A stretch of 64,000 nt of DNA, from positions 1 to 64,000 of the forward strand of contig NZ_JAPWGO010000018.1 in assembly GCF_027213785.1 (NCBI RefSeq). Direction: 5' to 3'. Below are positions 25,945 through 35,681 of the stretch, one piece after another (position 1 is the stretch's first letter; each line of letters opens with the position of its first letter). This DNA comes from Limimaricola sp. G21655-S1 (GTDB lineage: Bacteria; Pseudomonadota; Alphaproteobacteria; Rhodobacterales; Rhodobacteraceae). The position numbers and the translations under genes are program-made. Under the pieces are notes generated by a model. That model was given only the letters and a program-made list of their open reading frames with translations. It did no database searches and was not told where the DNA came from.

Positions 25945-27485
25945 TCCTTAAGGGCAGCCAGCGCGGCAACGGCAGCGATCTTGCCGTCCATCTCATGAAT
26001 TCCTACGACAACGAGCGCGTCGAGATCGCAGAAATTCACGGCGCGGTCGCCGATGATCTGTTCGGTGCCTTCGCCGAATTCGAGGCCGTCGCGTCGGGAA
26101 CGAAAGCCTCGAAATACCTCTACAGCCTATCGATCAATCCGCCGTCGCTGCTGTCCCGCGAGCAGTACGGCGAGGCGATTGCGCTGATAGAGGAACGGCT
26201 CGGCCTGCAGGGGTAGCCGCGCGCTGTTGTCTTTCACGTCAAACCCGACGGGCAGGGCATCGGCCGCGAGCATTGTCATGTCGTCTGGTCGCGCATCGAT
26301 GTCGACCGCATGAAGGCGGTTCATCTTTCGCACGACCGCTCACGGCTGATGGACTGCGCCGTGCAGCTTGCCCGGAAATTCGGGCTGGAGCTGCCGCCGG
26401 GTCTGAAGGCGTGGGAAGAAAAGTCCCGCACCTTCGAGAAGGACAAACTCGACCCCTCGCTCGCCGAAAAGGCCCAGTCCCAGAAATCAGGCATCACGCC
26501 CGATGAGCGTCGTGATGCCATCACACGGGCCTATGAGCAGTCCGACACTGCCGAGGCTTTCCGTGCTGCGCTTTCCGCGCAGGGCTACGTCCTTGCGCGG
26601 GGTGACCGCCGCGCCTTTGTCGTTGTCGATGAGCAGTGCGATGTGCACAGCCTGACCCGCTACGTCAAAGGCCACAAGGCAAAGGACATCAAGGCAAAGC
26701 TCGCTGCCATCGAGTTCGATAATCTGCCGGATGTGGATCAAGCCAAGGAGCTGATCCGTGAGCGGCAGCGCAATCAATCACAGCAGCAAGGCGAGGGTGA
26801 CAGTGGCCATGTTGATGACGGGGCCATGGTCCGGCGGCGCGAGGAATACGCGCGCGAGCTGCAGCGGCAGCAAGACAAGCGGCGGGCCGCGCTGCGGGGC
26901 CAGACACAGGAGCTTCTGATCCGCCAGCAGCAGGAGCGCATGGCGCTCCATGCCGCTCAGGCCAAAGATAAGTCAGGCCTGTTCTTCCGCGCGCGGCGTG
27001 CCGTTGCCGATCTGATTGGCAGGACGCCGGCGCTGCGCAGCATACTTGCGCCGCTGCAGAAGCTAACTGGCCTCGATCCGATTGAGCGGCACAAGCGGGA
27101 AGGCGAGGCGCTAGTGCGTCGCCATGAGCGCGAGAAGCAGATGATGGGACGGAAGGAGCGCTTCCTGGCGCGGATCGAACAGCGGGAAGCAATGGCGATG
27201 GAGCGCAAGCTAGCGAATCTGGAGCGGGAAGATCGGGCATTGGCGCTCGTCAGTGCGGGTGCCAATCACTTCCACGCTTCGCGGGAAGATGCCCGGAAGC
27301 GGCACTATGAACACGGAAACCTTCAGGTGGAGTTTAATGATGCCGGGGGCTTCATTGAGGGTGCTGATCACGTCGATGAAGACGAGGGCGATGAGCGCGC
27401 GCAAAAGTGGAGAGATGAATCCGAAGCGTCATTGCAGCGTGGCAGGCCTCGGGGACGTAGCGGTTACAGAAGGGACGACGACTGA
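25941..27485 (+). pseudogene. Relaxase/mobilization nuclease gene interrupted by an in-frame TAG
   Basis: The frame from the ATG at 25941 to 27485 is a single relaxase broken only by TAG at 26214-26216 (codon 92), in the context RLGLQG-stop-PRAVVFHVK, where a Gln codon (CAG) is expected. Upstream: MILKGSQRGNGSDLAVHLMN and KYLYSLSINPP typical of this VirD2/MobQ-like family. Downstream: REHCHVVWSRIDVDRMKAVH with the metal-binding HxH (codons 111 and 113) and a long coiled, basic C-terminal region. Any restart at the ATG of 26310 would lose the catalytic histidines. The element is therefore probably unable to nick its own oriT unless the codon is suppressed. Confidence 0.85.
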
Positions 27486-27588
27486 GCTCGCCGTTTTGCT
27501 CCGGTGAGCGCCTATGCCACCTCGGTAGATGTCCGGTTCTCAAATTTCCAGAATACTTAATATTTTCAGCGTGTTGTCTGCAGTCTGT

Positions 27589-27617
27589 TTGACAGGTTAC
27601 TCATGATGTGCTTTACT
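27589..27617 (+). promoter_or_regulatory. Promoter of the wHTH-NTase-PP2C operon
   Basis: TTGACA (27589-27594) and TTTACT (27612-27617) with a 17-bp spacer, a good sigma-70-type match. It lies 40 bp before the first gene's ATG and abuts the palindrome that follows. Confidence 0.65.
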
Positions 27618-27642
27618 GTCCTTAGTCCGCGGACAGAGGACA
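27617..27642. promoter_or_regulatory. 26-bp palindromic operator
   Basis: TGTCCT-ta-GTCCGCGGAC-ag-AGGACA: perfect central 10-bp dyad and outer 6-bp arms. It sits immediately after the -10 element, where a bound repressor would block transcription. The operon's own first gene, a winged-helix protein, is the obvious candidate repressor. Confidence 0.65.
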
Positions 27643-27656
27643 TATGGTGTAAGCGA

Positions 27657-28226
27657 ATGAAAAGCCAAGATATTGTCATATTGCTCAAGCTAGTGAGCCT
27701 GCAAGAACAAGAGGATTCCGATCTTCTTGATAGCCCTGACTGGTCCTCAGGTCGCGAAGAGCCTTACTCGGTCCGTGGCCTGGGCAATTCCCTTGGCATC
27801 AGCAAGACGGAAGTGAGCGCCTCGCTCAACCGTAGCCTAGAATCCGGCCTGGCCATAAGGGATCGCAGCTATCGGCGGGTGAAGCCAAATCGTCGTGACC
27901 TGTGCGAGTTTATCGCCAATGGTCTGAAGTTTGTCTTTCCGGCGAAACCCGGCGCGCCCGAGCGCGGCATACCAACAGGGTTCGCGGCGCCGATGCTCGA
28001 AGGTCAACTCATCAGTGCCGGCCAAGACATCTATGTATGGGCTTATGCGCAGGGTAGGGAGCGCGGGCTTTCGGTTGAACCGTTGTTCAAGTCTGTGCCC
28101 GAGGCTGTCCAAAAGGACGAGCGCCTGTACGAATACCTCGCACTGGTCGACGCCATCAGACTTGGAAAACAGCGTGAATCCAATCTCGCCGTCGATAGGC
28201 TCAATCAAAGGCTCCTGAATAAATGA
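27657..28226 (+). CDS. Winged-helix protein, first gene of the NTase-PP2C cassette
   Basis: A 189-aa protein (start MKSQDIVILLKLVSLQEQED). Residues 35-75 (EEPYSVRGLGNSLGISKTEV ... SLNRSLESGLA) form a winged helix-turn-helix of the MarR/AbiEi-like sort; the C-terminal half is unassigned (RGIPTGFAAP). Likely autoregulator binding the palindrome at 27617-27642, or the antidote partner of the next gene. The ATG at 27657 is preferred over 27603, which would place the promoter inside the gene. The stop overlaps the NTase start (ATGA). Confidence 0.75.
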   Translation: MKSQDIVILLKLVSLQEQEDSDLLDSPDWSSGREEPYSVRGLGNSLGISKTEVSASLNRSLESGLAIRDRSYRRVKPNRRDLCEFIANGLKFVFPAKPGAPERGIPTGFAAPMLEGQLISAGQDIYVWAYAQGRERGLSVEPLFKSVPEAVQKDERLYEYLALVDAIRLGKQRESNLAVDRLNQRLLNK

Positions 28227-28927
28227 CGGTCCAGGGGCAGCTTCTTTACATGCTCGAAACCGTGGCCGCGGCCATCGGGGACGATCTGCGTGATCGCCTT
28301 GTGTTTGTCGGCGGATGTACGACGGCACTGTTCATCACCGATCCGATCACACTGGAAGACGTGAGACTTACAAATGATGTCGATCTCATCGTCGACCTGG
28401 CCGGTTACGGCGAGTGGGCAGAGCTGCAGGAGCAGCTGTTTGGGAAGGGCTTCACGATTTCTGCGGAAGACGAGGTCATCTGTCGCATGAGACTTGGCGA
28501 ACTCATCGTCGATTTCATGCCGGACGATGAGAGCATCCTCGGTTTCTCGAACCGCTGGTATGCGCGGGGCATCGAGACAGCAGTCTCGCACCCGTTGACG
28601 GGTGAGTTGGAGATCAAGCATCTGACTGCGCCACTCTTTGTCGCGACGAAGCTCGAAGCCTACGGTGGGCGCGGTGGCGACGACCCGTTAGGGAGCCACG
28701 ATCTCGAAGATATCTTGATCGTCGTGGACGGACGGGAGGAACTTCTCGCTGAAGTGCAGGAAGCGGACGAGGACGTGCGCAGCTTTATCGCTTCAAGACT
28801 TCGGGCATTCAAAGAGCACGCCGACTTCGACAATTTCTTGGAAGGGAACATCAGAGGTCCTGCCGGACGCGTCGACATTGTCCGCGACCGTATCGACGCG
28901 CTCGCGAACTGCGATGGCGGTGCCTGA
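28223..28927 (+). CDS. Nucleotidyltransferase, AbiEii/MNT-like
   Basis: A 234-aa member of the minimal nucleotidyltransferase superfamily: VGGCTTALF (G30-G31) followed by TNDVDLIVDL (D52-x-D54) are the sugar/nucleotide-binding GG and metal-binding DxD of the fold. A third acidic residue is likely in ELIVDFMPDD near 95. Enzymes of this type transfer NMP to tRNA or protein in AbiE and MNT-HEPN systems. Overlaps both neighbours, so translated as a unit with the HTH and PP2C genes. The substrate is unknown. Confidence 0.75.
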   Translation: MTVQGQLLYMLETVAAAIGDDLRDRLVFVGGCTTALFITDPITLEDVRLTNDVDLIVDLAGYGEWAELQEQLFGKGFTISAEDEVICRMRLGELIVDFMPDDESILGFSNRWYARGIETAVSHPLTGELEIKHLTAPLFVATKLEAYGGRGGDDPLGSHDLEDILIVVDGREELLAEVQEADEDVRSFIASRLRAFKEHADFDNFLEGNIRGPAGRVDIVRDRIDALANCDGGA

Positions 28928-29657
28928 GATGGGCGTAGAGATCAAGTGGCGTAGCGAACAGGGAAATCGCACCGACGACAATCGCGACTGTTGCGGGGTT
29001 GGGCTTCGTGACGATGCCGTTCTTGCTGTTGTGCTCGACGGCTCCTCGAACGGGAAAGACAGTGGCGCTTTCGCTCGCGACGTGGCGCGCAATCTAGTCG
29101 ACTGGTTCGTCGTCGCGGAAGTCGTGACACCGGAGACCATCATCGAACGTTTGCGCGTGATCCACGCGGAACTGTCAGGCACATATCGGCGAGACTCGGC
29201 GAGCGTCGTGATAGCACTTATCGAAAGGCAGGGTGCGACCCGCATTCTCCACGCCGGTGATTGTCTTGCAGGACTGGTTCAAGAGGCGTCCGACATCGAA
29301 TGGTTGATACAGCCACACACCCTGGCAAACCCCATATCGCCGGTAGCGATTGATGAGCTCGCAAGGTCACCGTCGCGTAACCTACTTACGCGGAGCTTCC
29401 GCACAAAAGGATTCATGGTTCCCCAAGAGACCGTCCAAACATTCGGGGCTGGTCAGCGCCTGGTTCTCACGACTGATGGGTTCTGGGCCTCACTCGGTCC
29501 CAGTCAGAAGACCGCGTTTCTGACCGGCGATGCGAACCAGCTTTCCGAAGACCGCGATGACTGCAGCGCTCTTACACTAACGGTCGTCGAAGATCAGCCA
29601 GACGAGGTAATCGAAGCGGCAGGTGACAATCTCTACGTCGTAGATGCACGGCACTAG
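28914..29657 (+). CDS. PP2C-family protein phosphatase
   Basis: A 247-aa PP2C-like Ser/Thr phosphatase: RTDDNRDCCGVG, LDGSSNGKDSGAFA (motif II Asp), SASVVIALIE, LHAGDCLAGL (GD), LTTDGFW (DG) and EDRDDCSALTL (last metal Asp) appear in family order, so the metal centre looks intact. It overlaps the NTase by 14 bp if begun at ATG 28914; ATG 28929 is possible. Final gene of the cassette and of the element before the attachment site. A role in reversing or gating the NTase is inference. Confidence 0.8.
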   Translation: MAVPEMGVEIKWRSEQGNRTDDNRDCCGVGLRDDAVLAVVLDGSSNGKDSGAFARDVARNLVDWFVVAEVVTPETIIERLRVIHAELSGTYRRDSASVVIALIERQGATRILHAGDCLAGLVQEASDIEWLIQPHTLANPISPVAIDELARSPSRNLLTRSFRTKGFMVPQETVQTFGAGQRLVLTTDGFWASLGPSQKTAFLTGDANQLSEDRDDCSALTLTVVEDQPDEVIEAAGDNLYVVDARH

Positions 29658-29793
29658 TCAGAGAGGCGATCGCCCACGCTCGCGCTTGGGACAATTTTGG
29701 GACACTCGGTAGCCGATTCGGGCGACATGTAGCGACACAGAGCGAACATTAAGTCATTGATAAGATGAAATAACTGTTCATCATCAAGGGCTT

Positions 29794-29847
29794 GGGATCG
29801 CCCTCCGAAGGCAGAGGCCAGAGGTTCGAATCCTCTCGGGTGCGCCA
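29794..29847 (+). tRNA. 3' fragment of tRNA-Arg(CCG): right attachment site of the element
   Basis: The sequence holds an anticodon arm TCGCC-CTCCGAA-GGCAG (anticodon CCG at 29805-29807), the T-arm AGAGG-TTCGAAT-CCTCT and an acceptor 3' strand ending GCGCCA, followed by a T-run. The 5' acceptor strand and D-arm are absent upstream, so this is not a functional tRNA but the 3' end duplicated by integration. It marks the boundary between element and chromosome; the intact tRNA gene should lie left of the window. Confidence 0.8.
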
Positions 29848-29939
29848 TTTTTCTTTTCTGCCGTAAGACAAGCCGCTGCTAAGCGGGTCGACCATCGAGC
29901 GCTCTTCGATGCGCCGTGGCTTAGTTGCTTCGGATCTAC

Positions 29940-30836
29940 CTAGGCGTTAGTCGGGCGCCGCGCTTCGGCTCGAATGTTCAGGTAGTTGCCTCCGAGGATC
30001 AGCGTGGCGCCGATCAGCATCAGCGGACCGACGGGTTCGCCGTAGAGTACCAGCCCAACCATCGCGATGACCGGCAGGCGGAGGAAGTCAAACGGCATCA
30101 CCAGCGTCGCGGGTGCGAGGCGCAGCGCGTTGGCGATGCAGAAATGCGCGCCGAGACCAGCCGCGGCGATCACGCCGATCCAGGGCAGAGTCGACTGCGA
30201 CGGGGCGGCGATGGCGCCATCGACCCCGGCGCAGGCCAAGCCGAGCACCGTCTGGCTCGCGGTCATCCACCATAGGATGCAGGCCACCGGGGCCTCCGCC
30301 GTGAGACGCCGGGTCAGCATGTAGGTCAAGGCAAATCCCACGGCGCAGCCCGCCGCGGCCAGAAGCGCGGGGCTGAGCGGGGCGGCGCCGGGACGCGCGA
30401 CCATCACGATCCCGATAAAGCCGAGGATCGCCGCGATGGCGCGCGGTCGCGTCAGCCTTTCGCCCAGAAGCAGCGGCGACAGCACCAGCACCCAGAGCGG
30501 TGCGGTGAATTCGAAGGCGAAGACCTGCGCCAAGGGCAGCGAAGCGAGGGCATAGAACCACAGGTTCTGGGCGCTGAAATGGGCGATGTTGCGCGCCAGA
30601 TGCAGGCCGGGGCGGCGCGGCGTTACCTCGTGCCAGCGGCGCCCAAGGCTCAGGACGAGGGCGACGATCGCCATGCCGATCAGCGACCGCCAAGCCATGA
30701 TCTCGAAGGTGTCGAGCTCGATCGACACGGCCCGGCCCGCAATCGCCATCGAGGTGAAGGCCGTCACGGCGCCCATCATCCACAGGGCGGCATAGAGCGG
30801 CGCGGTGCGCGATGGCCGGGCGATGCTGGGGGTCAT
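29940..30836 (-). CDS. EamA/DMT-family transporter
   Basis: A 298-aa membrane protein with about ten transmembrane segments in two EamA halves (about 15-145 and 155-290; GFALTYMLTRR, GNYLNIRAEARR at the end). Drug/metabolite transporter superfamily, normal length; substrate not predictable. Divergent from the biotin operon across 188 bp, and the first gene beyond the attachment site. Confidence 0.85.
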   Translation of the reverse strand: MTPSIARPSRTAPLYAALWMMGAVTAFTSMAIAGRAVSIELDTFEIMAWRSLIGMAIVALVLSLGRRWHEVTPRRPGLHLARNIAHFSAQNLWFYALASLPLAQVFAFEFTAPLWVLVLSPLLLGERLTRPRAIAAILGFIGIVMVARPGAAPLSPALLAAAGCAVGFALTYMLTRRLTAEAPVACILWWMTASQTVLGLACAGVDGAIAAPSQSTLPWIGVIAAAGLGAHFCIANALRLAPATLVMPFDFLRLPVIAMVGLVLYGEPVGPLMLIGATLILGGNYLNIRAEARRPTNA

Positions 30837-30962
30837 CTCCGCGTGCTCCTCAACCGCAGCGTGGGTCTTCGCGCTTCACTAGCGCAGGCTGTAGGGCTTT
30901 CCCAGCGCCGCGATCGGCCGCCGTGGCGGGCAGGGCGCCGGGGTGCTGCGGCTCGAACCCGT

Positions 30963-30991
30963 TTGACCCGCAGCACAGGGGGGCCTAGAAG
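30963..30991 (+). promoter_or_regulatory. Putative promoter of the biotin operon
   Basis: TTGACC (30963-30968), 17-bp spacer, TAGAAG (30986-30991). It lies 33 bp before the bioB TTG. No BioR or BirA box was recognised. Confidence 0.45.
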
Positions 30992-31024
30992 TCGGCAACA
31001 CTTCCGAGAAGAGCGGGAACTGCC

Positions 31025-32002
31025 TTGACCGACGCCAGCCCCATCCGCCACGACTGGACCCGCGCCGAGGCGCAGGCGGTCTTCGACCAGCCGTTCAACG
31101 ACCTGCTGTTCCAGGCGCAGACCGTGCATCGGCAGAACTTCGACCCCAACAAGGTTCAGCGCAGCCGGCTGTCGAACATCAAGACCGGCGGCTGCGCCGA
31201 GGATTGCGCCTATTGCAGCCAGTCGGCCCGCAACGGGTCGCATCTACCGGCCTCGAAGCTGATCGAGGTCGAGCGCGTGCTCTCCGAGGCGCGCCGCGCC
31301 AAGGAGCAGGGCTCGACCCGCTTCTGCATGGGCGCGGCCTGGCGCTCGCCCAAGGAGCGCGACATGGACCAGCTCGTCGCCATGGTCGAGGGCGTGCGCG
31401 CCATGGGCATGGAAACCTGCATGACGCTGGGCATGCTCGACGACGACCAGGTGATCCGGCTCAAGGGCGCGGGGCTCGACTACTACAACCACAACATCGA
31501 CACCTCCGAGCGCTATTACCCCGAGGTGATCACCACCCGGACCTTCGCCGACCGGATCGACACGCTCAACCGCGTGCGCGAGGCCGGGATCAAGGTCTGC
31601 TCGGGCGGCATCCTCGGGATGGGCGAGACCGAGATGGACCGGATCGACATGCTGCTGGCGCTCGCCAATCTCGAAGAGCATCCCGACAGCGTGCCGATCA
31701 ACCAGCTGATGCCGATGCCCGACACGCCGCTCGCCGATGCCGAGCCGGTCGACGGGATCGACTTCGTCCGCGTCATCGCGCTGGCGCGTATCCTGATGCC
31801 CAAGGCGCATCTGCGCCTTTCGGCCGGGCGCACCGCGATGAGCGAGGAGACGCAGGCGCTGTGCTTCTTCGCGGGCGCCAACTCGATCTTCTCGGGTGAC
31901 GTGCTGCTCACCGCCGAGAACCCGGGCGAGGACAAGGATTCCGTCCTGTTCGGACGGCTCGGGCTGGAGCCGATGGAACTGGGCGAGACCGGGGCGCGAT
32001 GA
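31025..32002 (+). CDS. bioB: Biotin synthase
   Basis: Radical SAM enzyme inserting sulfur into dethiobiotin, the last step of biotin synthesis. CAEDCAYC (C57, C61, C64) binds the SAM-coordinating [4Fe-4S] cluster; [13 protein letters not shown] and GGILGMGET are conserved family blocks. 325 aa, normal length. Start TTG with GAGCGGGAA upstream. First gene of a six-gene operon in which the next junctions are ATGA overlaps. Confidence 0.97.
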   Translation: MTDASPIRHDWTRAEAQAVFDQPFNDLLFQAQTVHRQNFDPNKVQRSRLSNIKTGGCAEDCAYCSQSARNGSHLPASKLIEVERVLSEARRAKEQGSTRFCMGAAWRSPKERDMDQLVAMVEGVRAMGMETCMTLGMLDDDQVIRLKGAGLDYYNHNIDTSERYYPEVITTRTFADRIDTLNRVREAGIKVCSGGILGMGETEMDRIDMLLALANLEEHPDSVPINQLMPMPDTPLADAEPVDGIDFVRVIALARILMPKAHLRLSAGRTAMSEETQALCFFAGANSIFSGDVLLTAENPGEDKDSVLFGRLGLEPMELGETGAR

Positions 32003-33156
32003 GCGCGGCGGCCTCACGGGGCCGCCCCGGCTTTCCGCGCCACGCCGAGGCGCTCGAAGCGCTTGGCGCGCGCGGCCGCAGGCGGGCGCTGATGCCCCGT
32101 GCGGGGCGGGACTTTTCCTCGAACGACTACCTCGGGCTGGCGAGTTCCGAAATGCTGCGCGCGGCGGCGCGCGCGGCGCTCGACCGGGGCGTGGCCACGG
32201 GTTCCGGCGGCTCGCGACTGTTGCGCGGCAATGACGTAGAGCACGCGGCATTGGAGGAAGAGGCGGCGGCGTTCTTCGGGGCGCCGGCTGCCCTCTACAT
32301 GGGGGCGGGGTTTCCCGGCAACGTGGCGATCTTCTCGAGCCTGCCGATGCAGGGCGATCTCGTGCTGCACGACGCGCTGGTCCATGCCAGCGCCCATGAC
32401 GGAATGCGGCTCGGCCGGGCCGAGACGCAGAGCTTTGCTCATAACGACGCCGATGCCGCGCGCGACGCGCTACGGGCTTGGCGCGCCGCCGGCGGTACCG
32501 GCCGGGCGTGGATCGCCTGCGAGAGCCTCTATTCGATGGAAGGTGATCTCGCGCCGCTCGATGACCTCGCCGCCGTCGCGGCCGAGGACGGCGCGGTGCT
32601 GGTTGTCGACGAGGCGCATGCGACCGGGCTTTACGGCGCGCAGGGGCAGGGCCGGGCGCACGGGCTCGACCCTTCGGTCGATCTGGTCAGCCTGCACACC
32701 TGCGGCAAGGCGCTCGGCGGGGCCGGCGGGCTGATCTGCGGCGATCCGGTGCTGATCGACACGCTGGTCAACCGCGCCCGCAACTTCATCTTCTCGACAG
32801 CGCCATCGCCGCTCGACGCCGCTGTCATGCGCGCGGCGCTGCGGCTCGTCGCGGAGCGGCCCGAGCTGCGCGAGGCGGCCTGGCGCAACATCACCCACGC
32901 GCATGAGGCCGCGCGACTTGGTGGCCTCGGCGCATTCGGAACGCAGATCCTGCCGGTGCTGATCGGCGACGATGCCAAGGCGCTGGCGCTGGCCCAAGCC
33001 TTGCAGGCGCGCGGCCACGACGTGCGCGCGATCCGCCCGCCCACCGTGCCGCGCGGCACGGCACGGCTGCGCGTCTCGATCACCCCCAATGTCAGCACGG
33101 ACGAGATCGACGCGCTCTTCGCCGATCTCGCCGACATCCGAAAGGCCGCCGCATGA
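31999..33156 (+). CDS. bioF: 8-amino-7-oxononanoate synthase
   Basis: PLP enzyme condensing pimeloyl-ACP with L-alanine. 385 aa, class II aminotransferase fold: [11 protein letters not shown] near 34, [12 protein letters not shown] near 203, and [12 protein letters not shown] near 233 with the PLP Lys. The start overlaps bioB and the stop overlaps bioD (both ATGA). Confidence 0.95.
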   Translation: MSAAASRGRPGFPRHAEALEALGARGRRRALMPRAGRDFSSNDYLGLASSEMLRAAARAALDRGVATGSGGSRLLRGNDVEHAALEEEAAAFFGAPAALYMGAGFPGNVAIFSSLPMQGDLVLHDALVHASAHDGMRLGRAETQSFAHNDADAARDALRAWRAAGGTGRAWIACESLYSMEGDLAPLDDLAAVAAEDGAVLVVDEAHATGLYGAQGQGRAHGLDPSVDLVSLHTCGKALGGAGGLICGDPVLIDTLVNRARNFIFSTAPSPLDAAVMRAALRLVAERPELREAAWRNITHAHEAARLGGLGAFGTQILPVLIGDDAKALALAQALQARGHDVRAIRPPTVPRGTARLRVSITPNVSTDEIDALFADLADIRKAAA

Positions 33157-33782
33157 AACCGATCGTCGTCACCGGCACCGATACCGGCATCGGCAAGACC
33201 GTGGTCTCGGCGGGCCTCGTCCAGGCCCTCGGCGCGCATTACTGGAAGCCGGTGCAGTCCGGCCTTGAGGAGGAGACCGACAGCGAGATCGTGGCGCGGC
33301 TCGCCGGTGCGCCGGTGCTGCCAGAGGCGGTACGGCTCGAACTCCCGGCCAGCCCGCATATCTCGGCCGAGGCCGAAGGGGTGCGGATCGACGTCGAGGC
33401 GCTGAGGCTGCCCGACACCCCCCGGCCGCTGGTGGTCGAGGGGGCGGGCGGGCTGATGGTGCCGCTCGACGACCGGACCACCTTCCTCGATCTCTTTGCC
33501 CGCTGGGGCGCGCCGGTGGTGCTGGTCGCGCGCACCGCGCTCGGGACCATCAACCATTCGCTGCTGTCGCTGGCGGCGCTGCGCGGGGCCGGGGTGCCGG
33601 TGGCCGGGGTGATCTTTTCGGGCGAGTCCGCGCCCCGCGTCGAGCGCACCATCGCCGAGATGGGCGAGGTGACGCATCTGGGCCGGGTCGGGCCGCTCGA
33701 TCCGCTCGATGGCGACGGCCTGCGGGATGCCTTCGCGGCGATCGACATGGCCGCGATCCGCCGCGCGATGGAGGCGGCATGA
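33153..33782 (+). CDS. bioD: Dethiobiotin synthetase
   Basis: ATP-dependent carboxylation and ring closure of DAPA to dethiobiotin. 209 aa with P-loop [10 protein letters not shown] (residues 6-15), YWKPVQSG and [11 protein letters not shown]. Overlaps bioF and bioA by 4 bp each. Confidence 0.95.
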   Translation: MKPIVVTGTDTGIGKTVVSAGLVQALGAHYWKPVQSGLEEETDSEIVARLAGAPVLPEAVRLELPASPHISAEAEGVRIDVEALRLPDTPRPLVVEGAGGLMVPLDDRTTFLDLFARWGAPVVLVARTALGTINHSLLSLAALRGAGVPVAGVIFSGESAPRVERTIAEMGEVTHLGRVGPLDPLDGDGLRDAFAAIDMAAIRRAMEAA

Positions 33783-35062
33783 CCGACGCCGATTTCGACC
33801 GCCGCCATTTGTGGCATCCCTATACCAACGTCATGGCGCCGGGTCCGACCTACATGGTCGAGCGCGCCGAAGGGGCGTGGATCACGCTCGACGACGGCAC
33901 GCGGATGATCGATGCCATGTCGTCCTGGTGGTGCGCGATCCACGGCCATCGGCACCCCGCGATCACGGCGGCGATGAAGGCACAGATCGACCGGCTGCCG
34001 CATGTGATGTTCGGCGGGCTCACCCATCGCCCGGCGGTCGAGCTGGGGCGCCGCCTGGTCGAGATGACGCCCGAGGGGCTCGACCACGTGTTCTACTGCG
34101 ACAGCGGCTCGGTCGCGGTCGAGGTGGCGATGAAGATGGCGGTGCAGCACCAGCTCGCCGCCGGAAATCCGGGCCGCACACGCTTTGCCACGCCGCGCGG
34201 CGGCTATCACGGCGATACCTGGAAGGCGATGAGCGTCTGCGACCCGGTGAACGGCATGCACCACCTGTTCGAGGGGGCGCTCAACATCCAGTATTTCGTA
34301 CCGCAGCCGCCGGTGACCATGTCTGAGGACTGGCCCGAGGACGACGAGGCCAACGGCGTCGCGGGCCTGTCGCGGCTGCTGCACGAGCATGGCGACCAGA
34401 TCGCGGGGCTGATCCTGGAGCCGATGGTGCAGGGGGCGGGGGGCATGCGCTTCTACCACCCCGAGTATCTGCGCCGGGCGCGCAAGCTCTGCGACGAGCT
34501 GGGGATCCTGCTGATCTTCGACGAGATCGCCACCGGCTTCGGTCGGACCGGCGCGCTGTTCGCGGCCGATCTGGCCGGGGTCACCCCGGACATCATGTGC
34601 CTGGGCAAAGCGCTGACCGGCGGGCACCTGTCCTTTGCCGCGGTGATGGCATCGGGCGAAGTGGCGCGGCGCATCGGCTCCGGTAAGCCGGGGCTCTTCA
34701 TGCACGGGCCCACCTTCATGGGCAATCCGCTCGCCTGTGCCGCCGCCTGCGCCAGCCTCGACCTGATGGCGGATGGCGAATGGCGCGACCGCGTGGCGGG
34801 CATCGCCTGGCAGATGGAGGCCGAGCTCGCGCCAGCGAGATCGCTTCCGGGCGTCGCGGATGTCCGGGTGCTGGGCGCGATCGCGGTGATCGAGATGGAC
34901 CACGAGGTCAGCGCCGACCGCGCGCATCCGGTATCGCGCGAAACCGGGGTCTGGCTGCGGCCCTTCGGGCGCAACATCTATGCCATGCCGCCGTATGTCC
35001 TGTCGCCGGAAGAGGTCGGGCAGATGAGTGCCGCGATGATCCGCCTCGCGGAGATCCTCTAG
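33779..35062 (+). CDS. bioA: Adenosylmethionine-8-amino-7-oxononanoate aminotransferase
   Basis: PLP transaminase converting KAPA to DAPA with SAM as amino donor. 427 aa: LWHPYTNVM near 11, [13 protein letters not shown] near 43, [18 protein letters not shown] near 243 and CLGKALTGG with the PLP Lys near 280. Overlaps bioD; 4 bp before bioG. Confidence 0.96.
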   Translation: MTDADFDRRHLWHPYTNVMAPGPTYMVERAEGAWITLDDGTRMIDAMSSWWCAIHGHRHPAITAAMKAQIDRLPHVMFGGLTHRPAVELGRRLVEMTPEGLDHVFYCDSGSVAVEVAMKMAVQHQLAAGNPGRTRFATPRGGYHGDTWKAMSVCDPVNGMHHLFEGALNIQYFVPQPPVTMSEDWPEDDEANGVAGLSRLLHEHGDQIAGLILEPMVQGAGGMRFYHPEYLRRARKLCDELGILLIFDEIATGFGRTGALFAADLAGVTPDIMCLGKALTGGHLSFAAVMASGEVARRIGSGKPGLFMHGPTFMGNPLACAAACASLDLMADGEWRDRVAGIAWQMEAELAPARSLPGVADVRVLGAIAVIEMDHEVSADRAHPVSRETGVWLRPFGRNIYAMPPYVLSPEEVGQMSAAMIRLAEIL

Positions 35063-35066
35063 GCCG

Positions 35067-35681
35067 ATGCGTTGGCGCTGGCTCAACGGATCGGAGCGGG
35101 CAGGGCAGGTGGTGGTGCTGTTCGGCGGCTGGGCCGCCGGGGCCGCACTGTTCCGGCATCTCGGCGATGACCGCGACGTCCTGTTCGTCGAGGATTGGCG
35201 CGATCTCGACGCCGAGCTGCCTTCGCTATCGGGTTATGCGCGGCGCAGCCTCGTCGCGTGGTCGTTCGGTGTGGCGGCCTATGCCCATTGGCAGGCCGGG
35301 CGCGCGGACCCGTTCCATCGCCGTGTCGCGATCTGCGGCAGCCCGAACCCGGTCGACCGCCGCCTCGGCATCCCGCCCGCGATCTTCGCACGCACCCGCG
35401 ATCGCCTGGACGAGACGACGCTCGCGGCGTTTCTCGACCGTGCCGACGCGCCTCCCGTGGCGGCCCCCGACATCGACGCCCTGCGCGCCGAGTTGGACGC
35501 CGTCGCGGCGCGCGGCCCGGCCCCGGCTGCGGCATGGAACGCGGCTTTGATCGCGACGCGCGACCATGTCTTTCCGGCCCCCAATCTGCGCCGGGCCTTC
35601 GCCGATGTGCCGCTGCGCGAGGTCGAGGCACCGCATGCGCCGTTTCGTGGCTGGACGAGCTGGGACGAGGTGCTTTCGTGA
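35067..35681 (+). CDS. bioG: Pimeloyl-ACP methyl ester esterase, BioG type
   Basis: A 204-aa BioG (DUF452) hydrolase that removes the methyl group from pimeloyl-ACP methyl ester, doing the job of BioH. The nucleophile Ser is in AWSFGVAAYA near 66; VLFGGWAAG near the N-terminus is the usual oxyanion region; the final His is likely in APHAPF near 190. Its stop overlaps the bioC GTG. The location between bioA and bioC supports the assignment. Confidence 0.88.
   Translation: MRWRWLNGSERAGQVVVLFGGWAAGAALFRHLGDDRDVLFVEDWRDLDAELPSLSGYARRSLVAWSFGVAAYAHWQAGRADPFHRRVAICGSPNPVDRRLGIPPAIFARTRDRLDETTLAAFLDRADAPPVAAPDIDALRAELDAVAARGPAPAAAWNAALIATRDHVFPAPNLRRAFADVPLREVEAPHAPFRGWTSWDEVLS

Noticed and set aside
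29794-29847. Considered as a complete tRNA gene
   Set aside because: No D-arm or matching 5' acceptor strand occurs within 80 bp upstream, so only the 3' part exists.
29654-29848. Minus-strand frame beginning MAHPRGFEPLASAFGG
   Set aside because: This is the well-known spurious translation of the antisense strand of a tRNA 3' end. The DNA is explained by the tRNA-Arg fragment.
33239-35086. Long minus-strand frame opposite bioD and bioA
   Set aside because: Antisense shadow in high-GC DNA; His/Arg/Gly-rich with no domain, while bioD and bioA on the other strand are certain.
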